DNA of 64,000 nt, from assembly GCF_016107305.1 (NCBI RefSeq), contig NZ_RCVR01000015.1, positions 62,001 to 126,000 of the forward strand, read 5' to 3'. Below are positions 20,935-30,080 of the stretch, in pieces. The position numbers and the translations under genes were made by a program. The first letter of the stretch is position 1. The number at the start of each line of letters is the position of its first letter. The notes below the pieces were generated by a model, which worked only from the letters and a program-made list of their open reading frames with translations, was not told where the DNA came from and ran no database searches. This stretch comes from Roseomonas sp. KE2513 (GTDB taxonomy: Bacteria; Pseudomonadota; Alphaproteobacteria; Acetobacterales; Acetobacteraceae).

Positions 20935-21795
20935 TTACCGCCGACGCTCCGGCCAGGCGACCACCACGCCGCCCGTCGCGATCACCGCCGCCCCCAGCAG
21001 GGTCCAGCGGTCCGGCGGGTCCCCGAAGAACAGGGCGGAGGAGAGGGTGGCCCAGATGAGCTGGGTATAGGTCATCGGCGCGAGGATGCTGGCCGGGGCA
21101 CGGGAATAGGCCTGGATCAGCAGGTAGTGCCCGCCGCCCCCGAAAACCCCGGTAAGCGCCATCAGCAGCCAGCCGAAGCCGTCGGGCGCCTGCCAGACGA
21201 GGGGCTGCGCCAGCGCCGCGACCGCCCCGGCGGCAAGCCCGGTATGCAGGATGATGGTGCCCGGCGGATCCACCACCGAGAGCTTGCGGGTCAGGATCTG
21301 GTAGGCCGCGAAGGCGAAGGCGGTGCCGAGCGGCAGGAACAGCGCCCAGTGCGGCGTCTCCCCGGTCAGGAAGGGCGGCCGCAGCGCGACCATGACGCCC
21401 ACCAGCCCGATCGCGATGCCCGCCCAACGCCGCCGCCCCACCGTCTCCCCCAGCACCAGGGCGGCGAGGGCGGCGGTGAAGATGGGGGAGGCGAAGGTGA
21501 CCGCGGAGGCGTCCGCCAGGGGGATGTGGAACAGCGCCACCACGAAGAACCCGTTGGCCACGAGCAGGCAGAGGCTCCGCACCGCCTCCATCCCCGGCGC
21601 GCGGCTGCGCCAGGGCAGGCGGCCCGTGGCCAGACGTAGCGCCAGCCCCACCATCACCGTGTGGAAGACGAAGCGCATGAAGACGATCTGCGGGACGGGG
21701 TAATGGGCCGTCAGCACCTTCGTCAGCGTGTCCAGCACGACGAAGAGGGCGATGGCCGCGAATTGGAAGAGCAACCCGGCGAGAATCGGTGACAT
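20935..21795 (-). CDS. DMT-superfamily transporter (EamA domains)
   Basis: A 286-residue protein with about ten hydrophobic helices arranged as two EamA repeats. Typical elements are the N-terminal VVLDTLTKVLTAHYPVPQIVFMRF and VTFASPIFTAALAALVLGE in repeat one, with the matching PMTYTQLIWATLSSALFFGD in repeat two. Such proteins usually export amino acids, nucleobases or other metabolites. The substrate cannot be read from the sequence. It stands alone, downstream of and co-directional with the TctC-like gene. Confidence 0.85.
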   Translation of the reverse strand: MSPILAGLLFQFAAIALFVVLDTLTKVLTAHYPVPQIVFMRFVFHTVMVGLALRLATGRLPWRSRAPGMEAVRSLCLLVANGFFVVALFHIPLADASAVTFASPIFTAALAALVLGETVGRRRWAGIAIGLVGVMVALRPPFLTGETPHWALFLPLGTAFAFAAYQILTRKLSVVDPPGTIILHTGLAAGAVAALAQPLVWQAPDGFGWLLMALTGVFGGGGHYLLIQAYSRAPASILAPMTYTQLIWATLSSALFFGDPPDRWTLLGAAVIATGGVVVAWPERRR

Positions 21796-21871
21796 CGGGC
21801 GGCATCATCGCATGTGGGAGCGGCCCCGTCCCGGCGCCTCGGGAAGGCCCCCCCACGCGGGGTGGGACGCC

Positions 21872-22828
21872 TCAGTCGGCCGTAACGTTCGCCGCGCGGG
21901 CCACCGGCCCCCAGACAGCGTCTTGCGCCCGGATCGTCTCCGCCAGCTCCGCCCGGGTGGAGCCGACGGGCTCCGCGGCCAGCTCCCTCAGCCGGGCCGC
22001 GACGGCGGGATCGCGGGCGATCTCGATCATCACGCCTTCCAGCCGCGCCGCCATGGCTTCCGGCAGGCCGCGCGGGCCGACGAGGGCGAGCCAGGTTTCC
22101 GCCACGAAGCCCGGCACGGACTCCGCCACCACCGGGATGTCCGGCGCGAGGGCGGAACGCGCGGGGGAGGCGATCGCGATGGCCCGCGCCCGCCCGTCCC
22201 GTGCCGGTGGCAGCCCGGTGACGACCGTGTCCGTGTAGAGGGAGATCGTCCCGGTCAGCAGGTCGGGCAGGGCCGGACCGGTGCCGCGGTAGTGCACGAT
22301 GGTGCATTCCCGCCCGAGCTCCCGCATCAGCAGCGAGACCGCCAGATGCTGCGTCGTCCCCGCCCCCGGCGTGCCGCAGGGCAGCGGCCCCTTCTCCAGC
22401 GCAGCGCGAAGGGAGGCGATATCGGTGATCCCCGCCCGCGGTGCCGCCAGGAAGATCACGGGGATGGCGGCGAAGCGGCTGATCGGCGTGAAGTCCGCCA
22501 GCGGGTCGAAGGGCATGCTGCGGTAGATGTGGCGGTTGATTACCAGCGGCCCGGCGGGCACGGCGCCGAGCACGTTCCCGTCCGGCGCCGCCTTGGCCAC
22601 GGCATCCGCCGCGAGGTTGCCGCCCGCCCCTGTGCGGTTCTCCACCACCACCGTCCGTCCCAACCGGGCCGACAGCCCCTCCCCCATGACGCGGGTCAGC
22701 AGGTCGATTCCACCCCCCGGCGGGAAACCGACGATGAGGCGGACGGGGGGCTGGGTCTGCGCCTGGACGGGCATCGCCGCCAGCATGGCGAAGGCCATCG
22801 CGCCGAGCAGGGCGAGCGGACGCGGCAT
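21872..22828 (-). CDS. Bug/TctC-family periplasmic substrate-binding protein
   Basis: A 318-residue secreted binding protein of the tripartite tricarboxylate transporter type. A signal peptide ending VQAQ is followed by PVRLIVGFPPGGGIDLLTR and VVVENRTGAGGNLAADAV, the two ligand-contacting motifs of the Bug fold. Relatives bind carboxylates such as citrate, glutamate or aromatic acids. No TctA or TctB membrane subunit is nearby, so it is an orphan that would share a distant transporter or act in sensing. This family is greatly expanded in Bordetella- and Roseomonas-like genomes. Confidence 0.9.
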   Translation of the reverse strand: MPRPLALLGAMAFAMLAAMPVQAQTQPPVRLIVGFPPGGGIDLLTRVMGEGLSARLGRTVVVENRTGAGGNLAADAVAKAAPDGNVLGAVPAGPLVINRHIYRSMPFDPLADFTPISRFAAIPVIFLAAPRAGITDIASLRAALEKGPLPCGTPGAGTTQHLAVSLLMRELGRECTIVHYRGTGPALPDLLTGTISLYTDTVVTGLPPARDGRARAIAIASPARSALAPDIPVVAESVPGFVAETWLALVGPRGLPEAMAARLEGVMIEIARDPAVAARLRELAAEPVGSTRAELAETIRAQDAVWGPVARAANVTAD

Positions 22829-22894
22829 CGGGTTTCCTCCGGATTCTCGGGCCGGACGGTCCCGCTCCCTGCCCGCCCCGTCAACCCGCCGGCA

Positions 22895-23590
22895 TCACCG
22901 CGGCACAAGCACCACGACGGCCTGGGCCGAAGCGGTAACCACGATATCCTCGGCCTGGGCCACAGGGGCCGGGGCGCCGCGCGCCATGGCTGCCATCATC
23001 GGCCGCGGCGGGGGCACGTCGCCGGTATCGAGGTTGATCTCGGCGATCCGCTCCACCCGCATCCCGATCCCGGCGGCCAGCGCGTCGGCCCGGCGCCGCA
23101 GGGCGTCCAGCGCCAGGGCGGTGGCCTCCTGCCTCGCCGTGCGCTGGGCGTCGCGGGTCAGCCCGTGGCCCATCCCGGCCAGGGCCAGCCCGCGGGACTG
23201 GAGCGTGCCCAGAAGATCGAGCAGGGCTGACTGATCCGGCGCCCGCAGGTTCAGGCTCTGGCTGGCCACCCAGCGCGGCGGATCCTCCTGCCGGTAGGTG
23301 CCGTAGGTCCCGGTCGAGGCGGTCACGCCCGCGGCGCCCCGCGCCGTCTCCAGCGCCGCTGCCATGGTGCGGTTCACGGCCGCCTGCGTGGCCGCGGGGC
23401 TGGCCTCCCGCGCCTCGTACCGAAGGGTCGCGCTCACCTCGTTCGGCACGCGCGTCACCTCGGCCGCTTCGGCGAGCCGGAGCAGCGTGCCCGGCCCTGG
23501 ATAGACCGGCACGGCATCGGCCATGGCCGGTCCCCAGCCACAGAGAACCGGGCCGCAGAGGAACGCGGCGAGGAGGAGAGTTCGCTTCAT
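22895..23590 (-). CDS. SIMPL (DUF541) domain periplasmic protein
   Basis: A 231-residue protein with a signal peptide (MKRTLLLAAFLCGPVL..., cleavage near AMA). The mature part fits the SIMPL/DUF541 fold: VPNEVSATLRYEAREASPAATQA at the start, a central YGTYRQEDPPRWVASQSL, and a C-terminal ALRRRADALAAGIGMRVERI region. The family localises to the periplasm or outer membrane and its role is poorly known. I start at ATG 23590 ahead of the signal peptide. It is 55 bases from the ThDP enzyme gene and co-directional with it. Confidence 0.8.
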   Translation of the reverse strand: MKRTLLLAAFLCGPVLCGWGPAMADAVPVYPGPGTLLRLAEAAEVTRVPNEVSATLRYEAREASPAATQAAVNRTMAAALETARGAAGVTASTGTYGTYRQEDPPRWVASQSLNLRAPDQSALLDLLGTLQSRGLALAGMGHGLTRDAQRTARQEATALALDALRRRADALAAGIGMRVERIAEINLDTGDVPPPRPMMAAMARGAPAPVAQAEDIVVTASAQAVVVLVPR

Positions 23591-23645
23591 GCGGCGCAAC
23601 CTCGCAGTGCCGCGTGGCGAAGATGCGGCCGCCCGCATCCTCGAC

Positions 23646-25436
23646 TCAATCCTTCCGGCCCGGCAGCACCGCGCTCATCACCTGCCGCGCCGTGTCGAGG
23701 ATCACCTGCCCCCGCTCCGGATCGTGCAGCAGCGCGGAAACGAGGTGGGAGGCCTGCTGCACCTGGGTATGCGGCGGCAGGGGTGCCACGTTCGGGTCCG
23801 TGCGGAACTCGAGCACCACCGGCCGGTCGGAGGCCAGCGCCTGGTCCAGCGCTTCCCCGACTTTGGCCGGGTCGTCCACGAAGATGCCCCGCAGCCCCGC
23901 CAGCTCCGCAAAGCGGTGATAGGGAAAGTCGGGCAGCCGCTGCGTGTCGAGGAACTTCGGCATCCCCTCCATCACCCGCTGCTCCCAGGTAACCTCGTTC
24001 AGATCCTGGTTGTTCAGCACGATGCAGATCCAGGTGGGGTTCGACCAGGAGCGCCAGTGCTGCGCCACCGTGATCAGCTCCGCCATGTTGTTCATCTGCA
24101 TGGCGCCGTCGCCGAGCATCGCGATCACCGGCCGGTCCGGATGCGCCATCTTCGCCGCGAAGGCGTAGGGCACCGCCGCCCCCATGCTGGCCAGGCTGCC
24201 CGAGAGCGAGCCCCGCATTCCCCGCCGCATCCGCAGGTTCCGCGCGTACCAGTTCACGCAGGAGCCGGAGTCACTCGTCAGGATCACCCCGTCCGGCAGG
24301 CGGGGGGAGAGCTCCTGGAAGGGCAGCTGCGGGTTGATCGGATCGGCCTCGGCCCGTGCCCGCTTCTCCAGCAACTCGTGCCATTCCTGGTTGTCCGCCG
24401 CGATCCGCTCGCGCCAGGAGCCGTCCTCCTTGGCCTCCAGCAGGGGCAGCAGGGCGCGCAGCGTTTCGGCCGCATCGCCCGTGAGCGGCACCTCCATCGG
24501 GTAGCGCAGGCTGAGCATGGCGGGCTGCAGGTCGATCTGCACACCCCGCGCCTGGCCCTCCTTCGGCAGGAACTCCGACCAGGGAAAGCTGGAGCCGACC
24601 ATCAGCAGCGTGTCGCACTCCTGCATCAGGTTCCAGCTCGGCCGCGTGCCCAGCAGCCCGATCGTGCCGGTCACCCAGGGCAGGTCGTCCGGCAGCACGT
24701 CCTTGCCGAGCAGCGCCTTGGCCGCCCCGGCGCCGAGCCGGTCCGCCACCGCCTCCAGCTCCGGCACCGCCCCCAGCGCACCGGCGCCGACGAGGATTGC
24801 GACGCGCTTTCCCTCGTTCAGCACGGCCGCGGCGCGCCGCAGGTCCTCATCGCGCGGAATGACGCGGGGCGGCGTCCAGCCCACGCCGGAATGGATCGTG
24901 CCGTGGGCGTGCGGTGGATCCTCGTAGCTCTCCTCCGAGAGATCGTTCGGAATGATGAGGGCTGTGACCCGCCGCTCGCCCATGGCGGTGCGCATGGCGC
25001 GGTCCACCAGGTGGCGCATCTGCGCGGGCACCGTCGCCTGCTGCACGAAGGCGCCCGCCACGTCCTTGAAGGCGGTCATCAGGTCCACCTCCTGCTGGTA
25101 GTGGCCGCCGATCGCGGGGCGAACCGTGTGGCCCGCGATCGCCAGCATCGGCACGTGGTCGCCCGCCGCGTCGTACATGCCCGTGAGGAGATGCGTGGCC
25201 CCGGGCCCGCTGGTCGCGAGGCACACCCCCACCTCGCCGGTGAACTTCGAGTGGGCGCTCGCCATGAAGGCCGCCATCTCCTCGTGGCGCACCTGCACGA
25301 AGCCGATCTTGTCGGTGCCGAAGCGTTGCAGGCCGCCGAGCAAGCCGTTCACCCCGTCGCCTGGATAGCCGAAGACGCGGCGCACGCCCCAGGCGTGCAG
25401 GCGCTCCCAGAAGAAGTCGCTGACTTTTCTGGCCAT
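23646..25436 (-). CDS. Thiamine-diphosphate enzyme, PoxB/acetolactate-synthase-like
   Basis: A 596-residue ThDP-dependent decarboxylase-type enzyme, probably acting on pyruvate or a related 2-oxo acid. The N-terminal PYR domain has FGYPGDGVNGLL and the catalytic glutamate in VRHEEMAAFMAS. The middle domain has LVGAGALGAVPELEAVADRL. The C-terminal PP domain has the ThDP/Mg motif GDGAMQMNN. It resembles pyruvate:quinone oxidase more than the IlvB subunit, but no C-terminal membrane-binding peptide is obvious. ATG 25436 (MARKVSDFF) is used; an in-frame ATG at 25502 adds 22 unlikely residues. Confidence 0.87.
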   Translation of the reverse strand: MARKVSDFFWERLHAWGVRRVFGYPGDGVNGLLGGLQRFGTDKIGFVQVRHEEMAAFMASAHSKFTGEVGVCLATSGPGATHLLTGMYDAAGDHVPMLAIAGHTVRPAIGGHYQQEVDLMTAFKDVAGAFVQQATVPAQMRHLVDRAMRTAMGERRVTALIIPNDLSEESYEDPPHAHGTIHSGVGWTPPRVIPRDEDLRRAAAVLNEGKRVAILVGAGALGAVPELEAVADRLGAGAAKALLGKDVLPDDLPWVTGTIGLLGTRPSWNLMQECDTLLMVGSSFPWSEFLPKEGQARGVQIDLQPAMLSLRYPMEVPLTGDAAETLRALLPLLEAKEDGSWRERIAADNQEWHELLEKRARAEADPINPQLPFQELSPRLPDGVILTSDSGSCVNWYARNLRMRRGMRGSLSGSLASMGAAVPYAFAAKMAHPDRPVIAMLGDGAMQMNNMAELITVAQHWRSWSNPTWICIVLNNQDLNEVTWEQRVMEGMPKFLDTQRLPDFPYHRFAELAGLRGIFVDDPAKVGEALDQALASDRPVVLEFRTDPNVAPLPPHTQVQQASHLVSALLHDPERGQVILDTARQVMSAVLPGRKD

Positions 25437-25636
25437 GCAGTCCTCGCAATCGATCAAGCTCGGGGGCGCCCGTGAGGGGCGTCGCGTTCCGCCCATCGGC
25501 ATGAAGGCTTGGGGGGGAACGTCCCCCTTCTGGGCCAGTTGCGCGAATTGACGGGCCCGCGGCCGAGGACGACCCCATCCAGCTTGCGCCGCCTTGGCCG
25601 CGATAGCCCCTCCTTGCCCGGACGCGCTGACACCCC

Positions 25637-26539
25637 ATGCCCCTCTGGCTCGCCGCCACGCTTTCCGCCGCGCTCTTCCAATGCTGGCGCACCGCCCTCC
25701 AGCAGAAACTTCGCGGCACTCTCTCCCTCAATGCCGCCGCCGCCGTCCGCTACCTCTACGGCGTGCCGCCCGGCCTTGTCCTCCTCACCGGCTGGTGGTG
25801 GATCACGGACGGCACCATTCCCCATTTCGGCCCGCGTGCCCTCCTGCTCTGCGCCGCCGGCGGCGTGCTGCAGATCTTTGGCACCGTCTTTCTCATTGCG
25901 TCCTTCGCCCCGCGCGGCTTTGCCGTCGGCACCGCTTATTCCAAGACCGAGGCCCTGCAGGGCGCGGTCTTCGCGATCATCCTTCTCGGCGAGCACCTCT
26001 CGCCCCTCAGCTGGGCCGGCATCGCCCTGGGGGTTTGCGCGGTGCTCTGGCTCTCCATGGCAGGCCAGGTCTCGAGCCTCGGCCAGGCGCTGCGGGCCAC
26101 GGCCCAGCCCGCGGCTCTCTGCGGGCTCGCGGCCGGCAGTTGCTTCGGGCTGACGGGCATCACGATCCGCGCGGCCAATCAGGACCTCGCCGCGGCGGAC
26201 ACGGTGCTGGGCGCGCTCTGCACCGTGGTTGTCACCAATGTCATGCAGGCGCTCCTGCAGGGCGCCTGGCTGCTGGCGCGGGAACCGGGCGCGATGACCG
26301 GGGTATTGCGCAACTGGCGCAACGCGGCGCCGGTCGGGCTGCTCTCCGCGCTCGGCTCGGCCTGTTGGTTCTCCGGCTTCGCCCTCGCTCCCGTAGCCCT
26401 GGTGCGCTCGGTCGGGCAGGTGGAGATCGTCTTCACCCTCGCCTTCGGCCGCTGGTACCTCAAGGAACCGCTGCGGGCCCGCGACGCCGTGGGCGCGCTG
26501 CTCATCGTCCTCAGCGTGGTGCTTGTCATTCTCGGCTGA
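25637..26539 (+). CDS. DMT-superfamily transporter (EamA)
   Basis: A 300-residue inner-membrane protein with about ten hydrophobic segments. TAYSKTEALQGAVFAIILLGE at the end of the first half is typical of EamA repeats, and a matching VRSVGQVEIVFTLAFGRWYLKE closes the second half. It likely exports a small metabolite. It differs clearly from the other DMT protein in this window, so it is not a recent duplicate. It runs toward the Kef-type antiporter with a 70-base gap. Confidence 0.85.
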   Translation: MPLWLAATLSAALFQCWRTALQQKLRGTLSLNAAAAVRYLYGVPPGLVLLTGWWWITDGTIPHFGPRALLLCAAGGVLQIFGTVFLIASFAPRGFAVGTAYSKTEALQGAVFAIILLGEHLSPLSWAGIALGVCAVLWLSMAGQVSSLGQALRATAQPAALCGLAAGSCFGLTGITIRAANQDLAAADTVLGALCTVVVTNVMQALLQGAWLLAREPGAMTGVLRNWRNAAPVGLLSALGSACWFSGFALAPVALVRSVGQVEIVFTLAFGRWYLKEPLRARDAVGALLIVLSVVLVILG

Positions 26540-26609
26540 GAATCCCTTCGGGACGGCGCCCTCGTTCCGCCTCTGGCCCTGACCGCCGCGGCCTGCGAGA
26601 AGGGACTGA

Positions 26610-28337
26610 ATGGAGCACGCGCCCAATTTCCTCGCGAGCCTTGTCATCGGGCTCGCCGCCGCCTTCGCCTTCGGCCTGGCCGCGCGGGCGCTCCGCCTTC
26701 CGCCGCTCGTCGGCTACCTCGTCGCGGGCGTTGCGATCGGTCCCCATACCCCCGGCATGACCATCGACGGGGAGTTCACCCGGACCATGGCGGAGGCGGG
26801 CGTGGGCCTCCTCCTCTTCGGCGTCGGGCTGCACTTCCAGCCGCGCGACCTGCTGGCGGTCTGGCGCGTCGCCGTGCCCGGCGCCATGGGGCAGGTCGCG
26901 ATCGGCACGCTGCTCGGCGCCGCGCTGGGCATGACGCTGCCCGGGCTCGGCTTCGGCCCTGCCCTCGTCTTCGGCCTTGCCCTCGCCATCGCCTCCACCG
27001 CCGTCGCCACGCGCGCCCTGGAGGAGCGGGGGCACCTCTCCGGCGAGGCCGCGCGGATCGCGCTCGGCTGGCTCGTCCTGCAGGACCTCCTGGTGGTGTT
27101 GGGCCTCGTGCTCGTGCCCGCGGCGGCCGGTGGGCAGGAGAGCGGTCTGGTGGAGGCGGTGCTGCTCGCCCTCGTAAAGCTCGCCGCCTTCGCGGGGATC
27201 ATGCTGGTGGTCGGCCGCCGCGTGCTGCCCTGGGCGCTGCGCCAGGTGGCCCGCTCCGGCTCGCGCGAGCTGTTCACCCTGGCCGTCGTGGTGGTGGCGC
27301 TCGGCGTTGCCTTCGAGGCTGCCTCCCTCTTCGGCGTCTCCTTCGCGCTCGGCGCCTTCTTCGCGGGTGCGATCCTCGGAGAGAGCGACCTCGGCCACCA
27401 GGCCGCGGCCGAAACCCTGCCGCTCCAGCGGATCTTCGCCGCCATCTTCTTCGTCTCGGTCGGCATGCTGCTCGACCCGTTCAGGGTGCTGGACGCGCCC
27501 GTCACCTCGGTCCTGGCCCTTGCCGTGGTCCTGGTGGGCACCGGGGGCGCGACCTTCGCCCTGCTGGTCGCGCTGCGCGTCGCGCCGCCCACCGCCGCCG
27601 TGGTCGCGGCCGCCCTCGCCCAGGTCGGCGAGTTCTCCTTCGTGCTGATGGAGCTGGCGATCGGCCAGGGCATCCTGCCGGACGCGCTGCGCGGCCCGAT
27701 CCTGATGGGCAGCTTCGGCGCCATCCTCCTCATGCCCCTGACCTTCCGCGCCCTCACCGCGCTCGCCGCCCGCCTCCCCGGCCGGACGCCGCCAGCGGAG
27801 GACGGCCGGTCCCGCCTGCTCGCCCAACTGCCGCGGATGGAGGGCCACGCCATCCTCGTCGGCTACGGCCGCGTGGGCGTGCTCGTCGCCGCGGCGCTCC
27901 GCCGCCACCATCTTCCCCTCGTCGTGGTGGAGGACGACCGCCACCGCTCCGAGGTGCTGGGCCGCCAGGCCGTTCCTGTCCTCTGGGGCAACGCGACCCA
28001 GGCCGAGATGCTGGAGGCCGCCCACGTCGCCCGCGCCCGCCTGCTGATCGTGACCCTGCCGCTGGCCTGGGAGGCGCGCCGCGTGGTCGAGCTGGCCCGG
28101 GCCGCCAACCCGGGCATCGAGGTGGCCGTCCGCGCCCATCACGATTCCGAGGTGGAGTGGCTCAACGCCCAGGACTCCACCGGCCTCGCCGTGATGGGCG
28201 AGCGCGAGGTGGCGTTGGGGATTGCGGACTTCGCCATGCAGCGGATGGGGGTGGCCACGAGCACCGCGCAGGCCACCGTGGACGTTCTCCGCAAGCGTCG
28301 CGTTGCGGACGCCGCTGTGGCAGGGCTGGGGGTATGA
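26610..28337 (+). CDS. Kef/YbaL-type CPA2 cation:proton antiporter with RCK domain
   Basis: A 575-residue antiporter. Residues 1 to about 385 form the CPA2 membrane domain (VGYLVAGVAIGPHTPG, then LLLFGVGLHFQPRDLL). From about 410 a TrkA-N/RCK nucleotide-binding domain follows, with the Rossmann motif HAILVGYGRVGVL and VLWGNATQAEML. The region ending VMGEREVALGIADFAM closely resembles E. coli YbaL. It should move K+ or Na+ against protons under NAD(H) or redox control. ATG 26610 has AGAAGG upstream. Its stop overlaps the next gene as ATGA. Confidence 0.9.
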   Translation: MEHAPNFLASLVIGLAAAFAFGLAARALRLPPLVGYLVAGVAIGPHTPGMTIDGEFTRTMAEAGVGLLLFGVGLHFQPRDLLAVWRVAVPGAMGQVAIGTLLGAALGMTLPGLGFGPALVFGLALAIASTAVATRALEERGHLSGEAARIALGWLVLQDLLVVLGLVLVPAAAGGQESGLVEAVLLALVKLAAFAGIMLVVGRRVLPWALRQVARSGSRELFTLAVVVVALGVAFEAASLFGVSFALGAFFAGAILGESDLGHQAAAETLPLQRIFAAIFFVSVGMLLDPFRVLDAPVTSVLALAVVLVGTGGATFALLVALRVAPPTAAVVAAALAQVGEFSFVLMELAIGQGILPDALRGPILMGSFGAILLMPLTFRALTALAARLPGRTPPAEDGRSRLLAQLPRMEGHAILVGYGRVGVLVAAALRRHHLPLVVVEDDRHRSEVLGRQAVPVLWGNATQAEMLEAAHVARARLLIVTLPLAWEARRVVELARAANPGIEVAVRAHHDSEVEWLNAQDSTGLAVMGEREVALGIADFAMQRMGVATSTAQATVDVLRKRRVADAAVAGLGV

Positions 28338-29062
28338 CCCTGCGCTTCGACCCGCCCGCCGGCACGCCGCACCTGACGCGCCTCATTCTTCTCCACGGCG
28401 CCGCCTGCGGTCCCTGGATCTGGGCAGACGGCTTCGCCCAGCGCCTTGCCCGGGCGGGGCACCCCTGCATCGCGGTGACGCTCCACGCCGCGACCCTGTC
28501 GGAGCGGGTGGCAGCCGTGCGGGAAGCGCTTGAGGAGGGGCCAGCGGTGCTGGTCGGCCACTCGCTCGGCGCCCTCATCGCCCAGCGGCTGATGGACGAC
28601 AGCCGGGTTCGCGGGGCCGCCCTTCTGGCACCGGTGCCTCCCGAGGGCCTCTGGTGGTCCAACGCCCATCTCGCCGCCTCCGATCCGATCCTCTGGGCCG
28701 AGGTCGCCCGCCTGACCGGCTCCGGCGAGCCCTCCCCCGCCCTCGCGAGGGGCCTCTTCGGTCCGGCCATGGACCCGGCCACCGCCATGGCCCACGCAGT
28801 GCGCCTGCGGGACGAATCCCCGGCCGCCCTGATGGAGGCGCAGATGCCCCAGCCCGTCACGCCCGGCTGGATCCATGGCCGCCCCGTGCTCGTCCTCGGC
28901 GCGGAATACGACCGGCTGATCCCACGGGACGCCATGGAGCGCTGCGCCGGCTGGCACGGCGTCGCGGCCCGCCTCCTGCCGGGAACCGGGCACCTGCTGA
29001 TGCTCGACGAGGGCTGGGAGGCCGCGGCGGACCGGGTCTCCTCCTGGGCGCCGGCGGGCTGA
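28334..29062 (+). CDS. Alpha/beta hydrolase
   Basis: A 242-residue alpha/beta-hydrolase-fold enzyme. The oxyanion-hole segment LILLHGAACGPWIW comes early, the nucleophile elbow is GHSLG with the catalytic serine near residue 77, the acid is probably in GAEYDRLIP, and the histidine is in PGTGHLLML. The catalytic triad looks complete. It is translationally coupled to the Kef-type antiporter by ATGA, an unexpected partner. The substrate is unknown; esterase or thioesterase are likely options. Confidence 0.82.
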   Translation: MTLRFDPPAGTPHLTRLILLHGAACGPWIWADGFAQRLARAGHPCIAVTLHAATLSERVAAVREALEEGPAVLVGHSLGALIAQRLMDDSRVRGAALLAPVPPEGLWWSNAHLAASDPILWAEVARLTGSGEPSPALARGLFGPAMDPATAMAHAVRLRDESPAALMEAQMPQPVTPGWIHGRPVLVLGAEYDRLIPRDAMERCAGWHGVAARLLPGTGHLLMLDEGWEAAADRVSSWAPAG

Positions 29063-29081
29063 CGGGGCGGCCTCCCCGCCG

Positions 29082-30080
29082 CTATCCGGCCTGCATTCCG
29101 GTCGCTCGCACCACCTCGCCCCAGCGTGGCCGCGCCCGGGTGATCCATTCCCCCGCCTCCGCCGGCCCGCCGGCCCGGGTCGAGAGGTTCCAGTTGGCGA
29201 AGCGGGCGCGCACCGCCTCCTCTCGCAGCATCCCGATCGCCTGCGAGGCGATCCCTGCCGCGAGGCCGGGCGGCAGGCCGCGAGGCGCCATCAGCAGGTT
29301 GGCGAACTCCATGTCGAGGCCGGGGAAGCCCACCTCGCCGAGCGTCGGCACGCCCGGCAGGGTGTCCAGCCGCTCGGCGCTGGAGACGGCGAGCGCGCGC
29401 ACCTGTTCGCTTCGAACGAATTCGGGCGCCCCCGAGATCGCCAGGAACCCGACCGGCACGTTGCCGGCCACGAGGTCGGTCAGGGCAGGCCCGGAGCCGC
29501 GATAGGGCACGTGGACGAGCGCCGCCGCCGGCAACCCCGCGGCCAGGCGGAAGGCCTCCATCACGAGCTGCCCCGGCGTGCCCACCCCGCCCGAGGCATA
29601 GGGAAGCCCGCCCTGCCGTGCCTTCGCCAGGAACTCCGCCATGCTGGCGATCCCCGAGGAGGGATGAGCGAGGAGGACCTGGGCGAAGGTCCCGAGCACC
29701 GCCACCGGCTCCAGTACCTCCGGGTCGTAGCCGAGATCGGCATAGAGATGAGGGTTCACCGTCAGCGTGGTGTCGATCGTCAGCAGCAGCGTGCGCCCGT
29801 CCGGCCGGGCGCGCGCCACCTGCGCCCCCGCTAGGTTGCCGCCGGCGCCGGCGCGGTTGTCCACGATCACAGTGCCCCCGGAGCCCGGCGCCGCACCGGG
29901 CCGCAGCATCCGATCGGCCAGCAGCCTGGCGATGCCGTCCGAGGCGGCGCCCGGTGGGAAGGGGACGACGATCCGGTAGGGGTCCGGCGCCTGCGCCTCG
30001 ACCCTGCGCGCCGTGCCGAGAAGAACACCCGAGGCAAGGCCGAGCGCCCGCCGCCGGCCTGGGTGAGGCATCCGGTTCAT
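29082..30080 (-). CDS. Bug/TctC-family periplasmic substrate-binding protein
   Basis: A 332-residue secreted protein of the Bug family. A signal region with an Arg-rich start (GRRRALGLASG...) precedes YRIVVPFPPGAASDGIARLL and VIVDNRAGAGGNLAGAQVA, the ligand-binding motifs. I start at ATG 30080, which overlaps the stop of the next TctC gene as TGATG. The two are therefore coupled tandem paralogues. They share the LTIDTT/LAIDTT motif and much of their length, so they arose by duplication. No membrane subunits accompany them. Confidence 0.9.
   Translation of the reverse strand: MNRMPHPGRRRALGLASGVLLGTARRVEAQAPDPYRIVVPFPPGAASDGIARLLADRMLRPGAAPGSGGTVIVDNRAGAGGNLAGAQVARARPDGRTLLLTIDTTLTVNPHLYADLGYDPEVLEPVAVLGTFAQVLLAHPSSGIASMAEFLAKARQGGLPYASGGVGTPGQLVMEAFRLAAGLPAAALVHVPYRGSGPALTDLVAGNVPVGFLAISGAPEFVRSEQVRALAVSSAERLDTLPGVPTLGEVGFPGLDMEFANLLMAPRGLPPGLAAGIASQAIGMLREEAVRARFANWNLSTRAGGPAEAGEWITRARPRWGEVVRATGMQAG

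Noticed and set aside
26526-28142. 538-codon minus-strand frame opposite the Kef-type gene
   Set aside because: His/Glu/Gly-rich antisense artefact with no recognisable domain.
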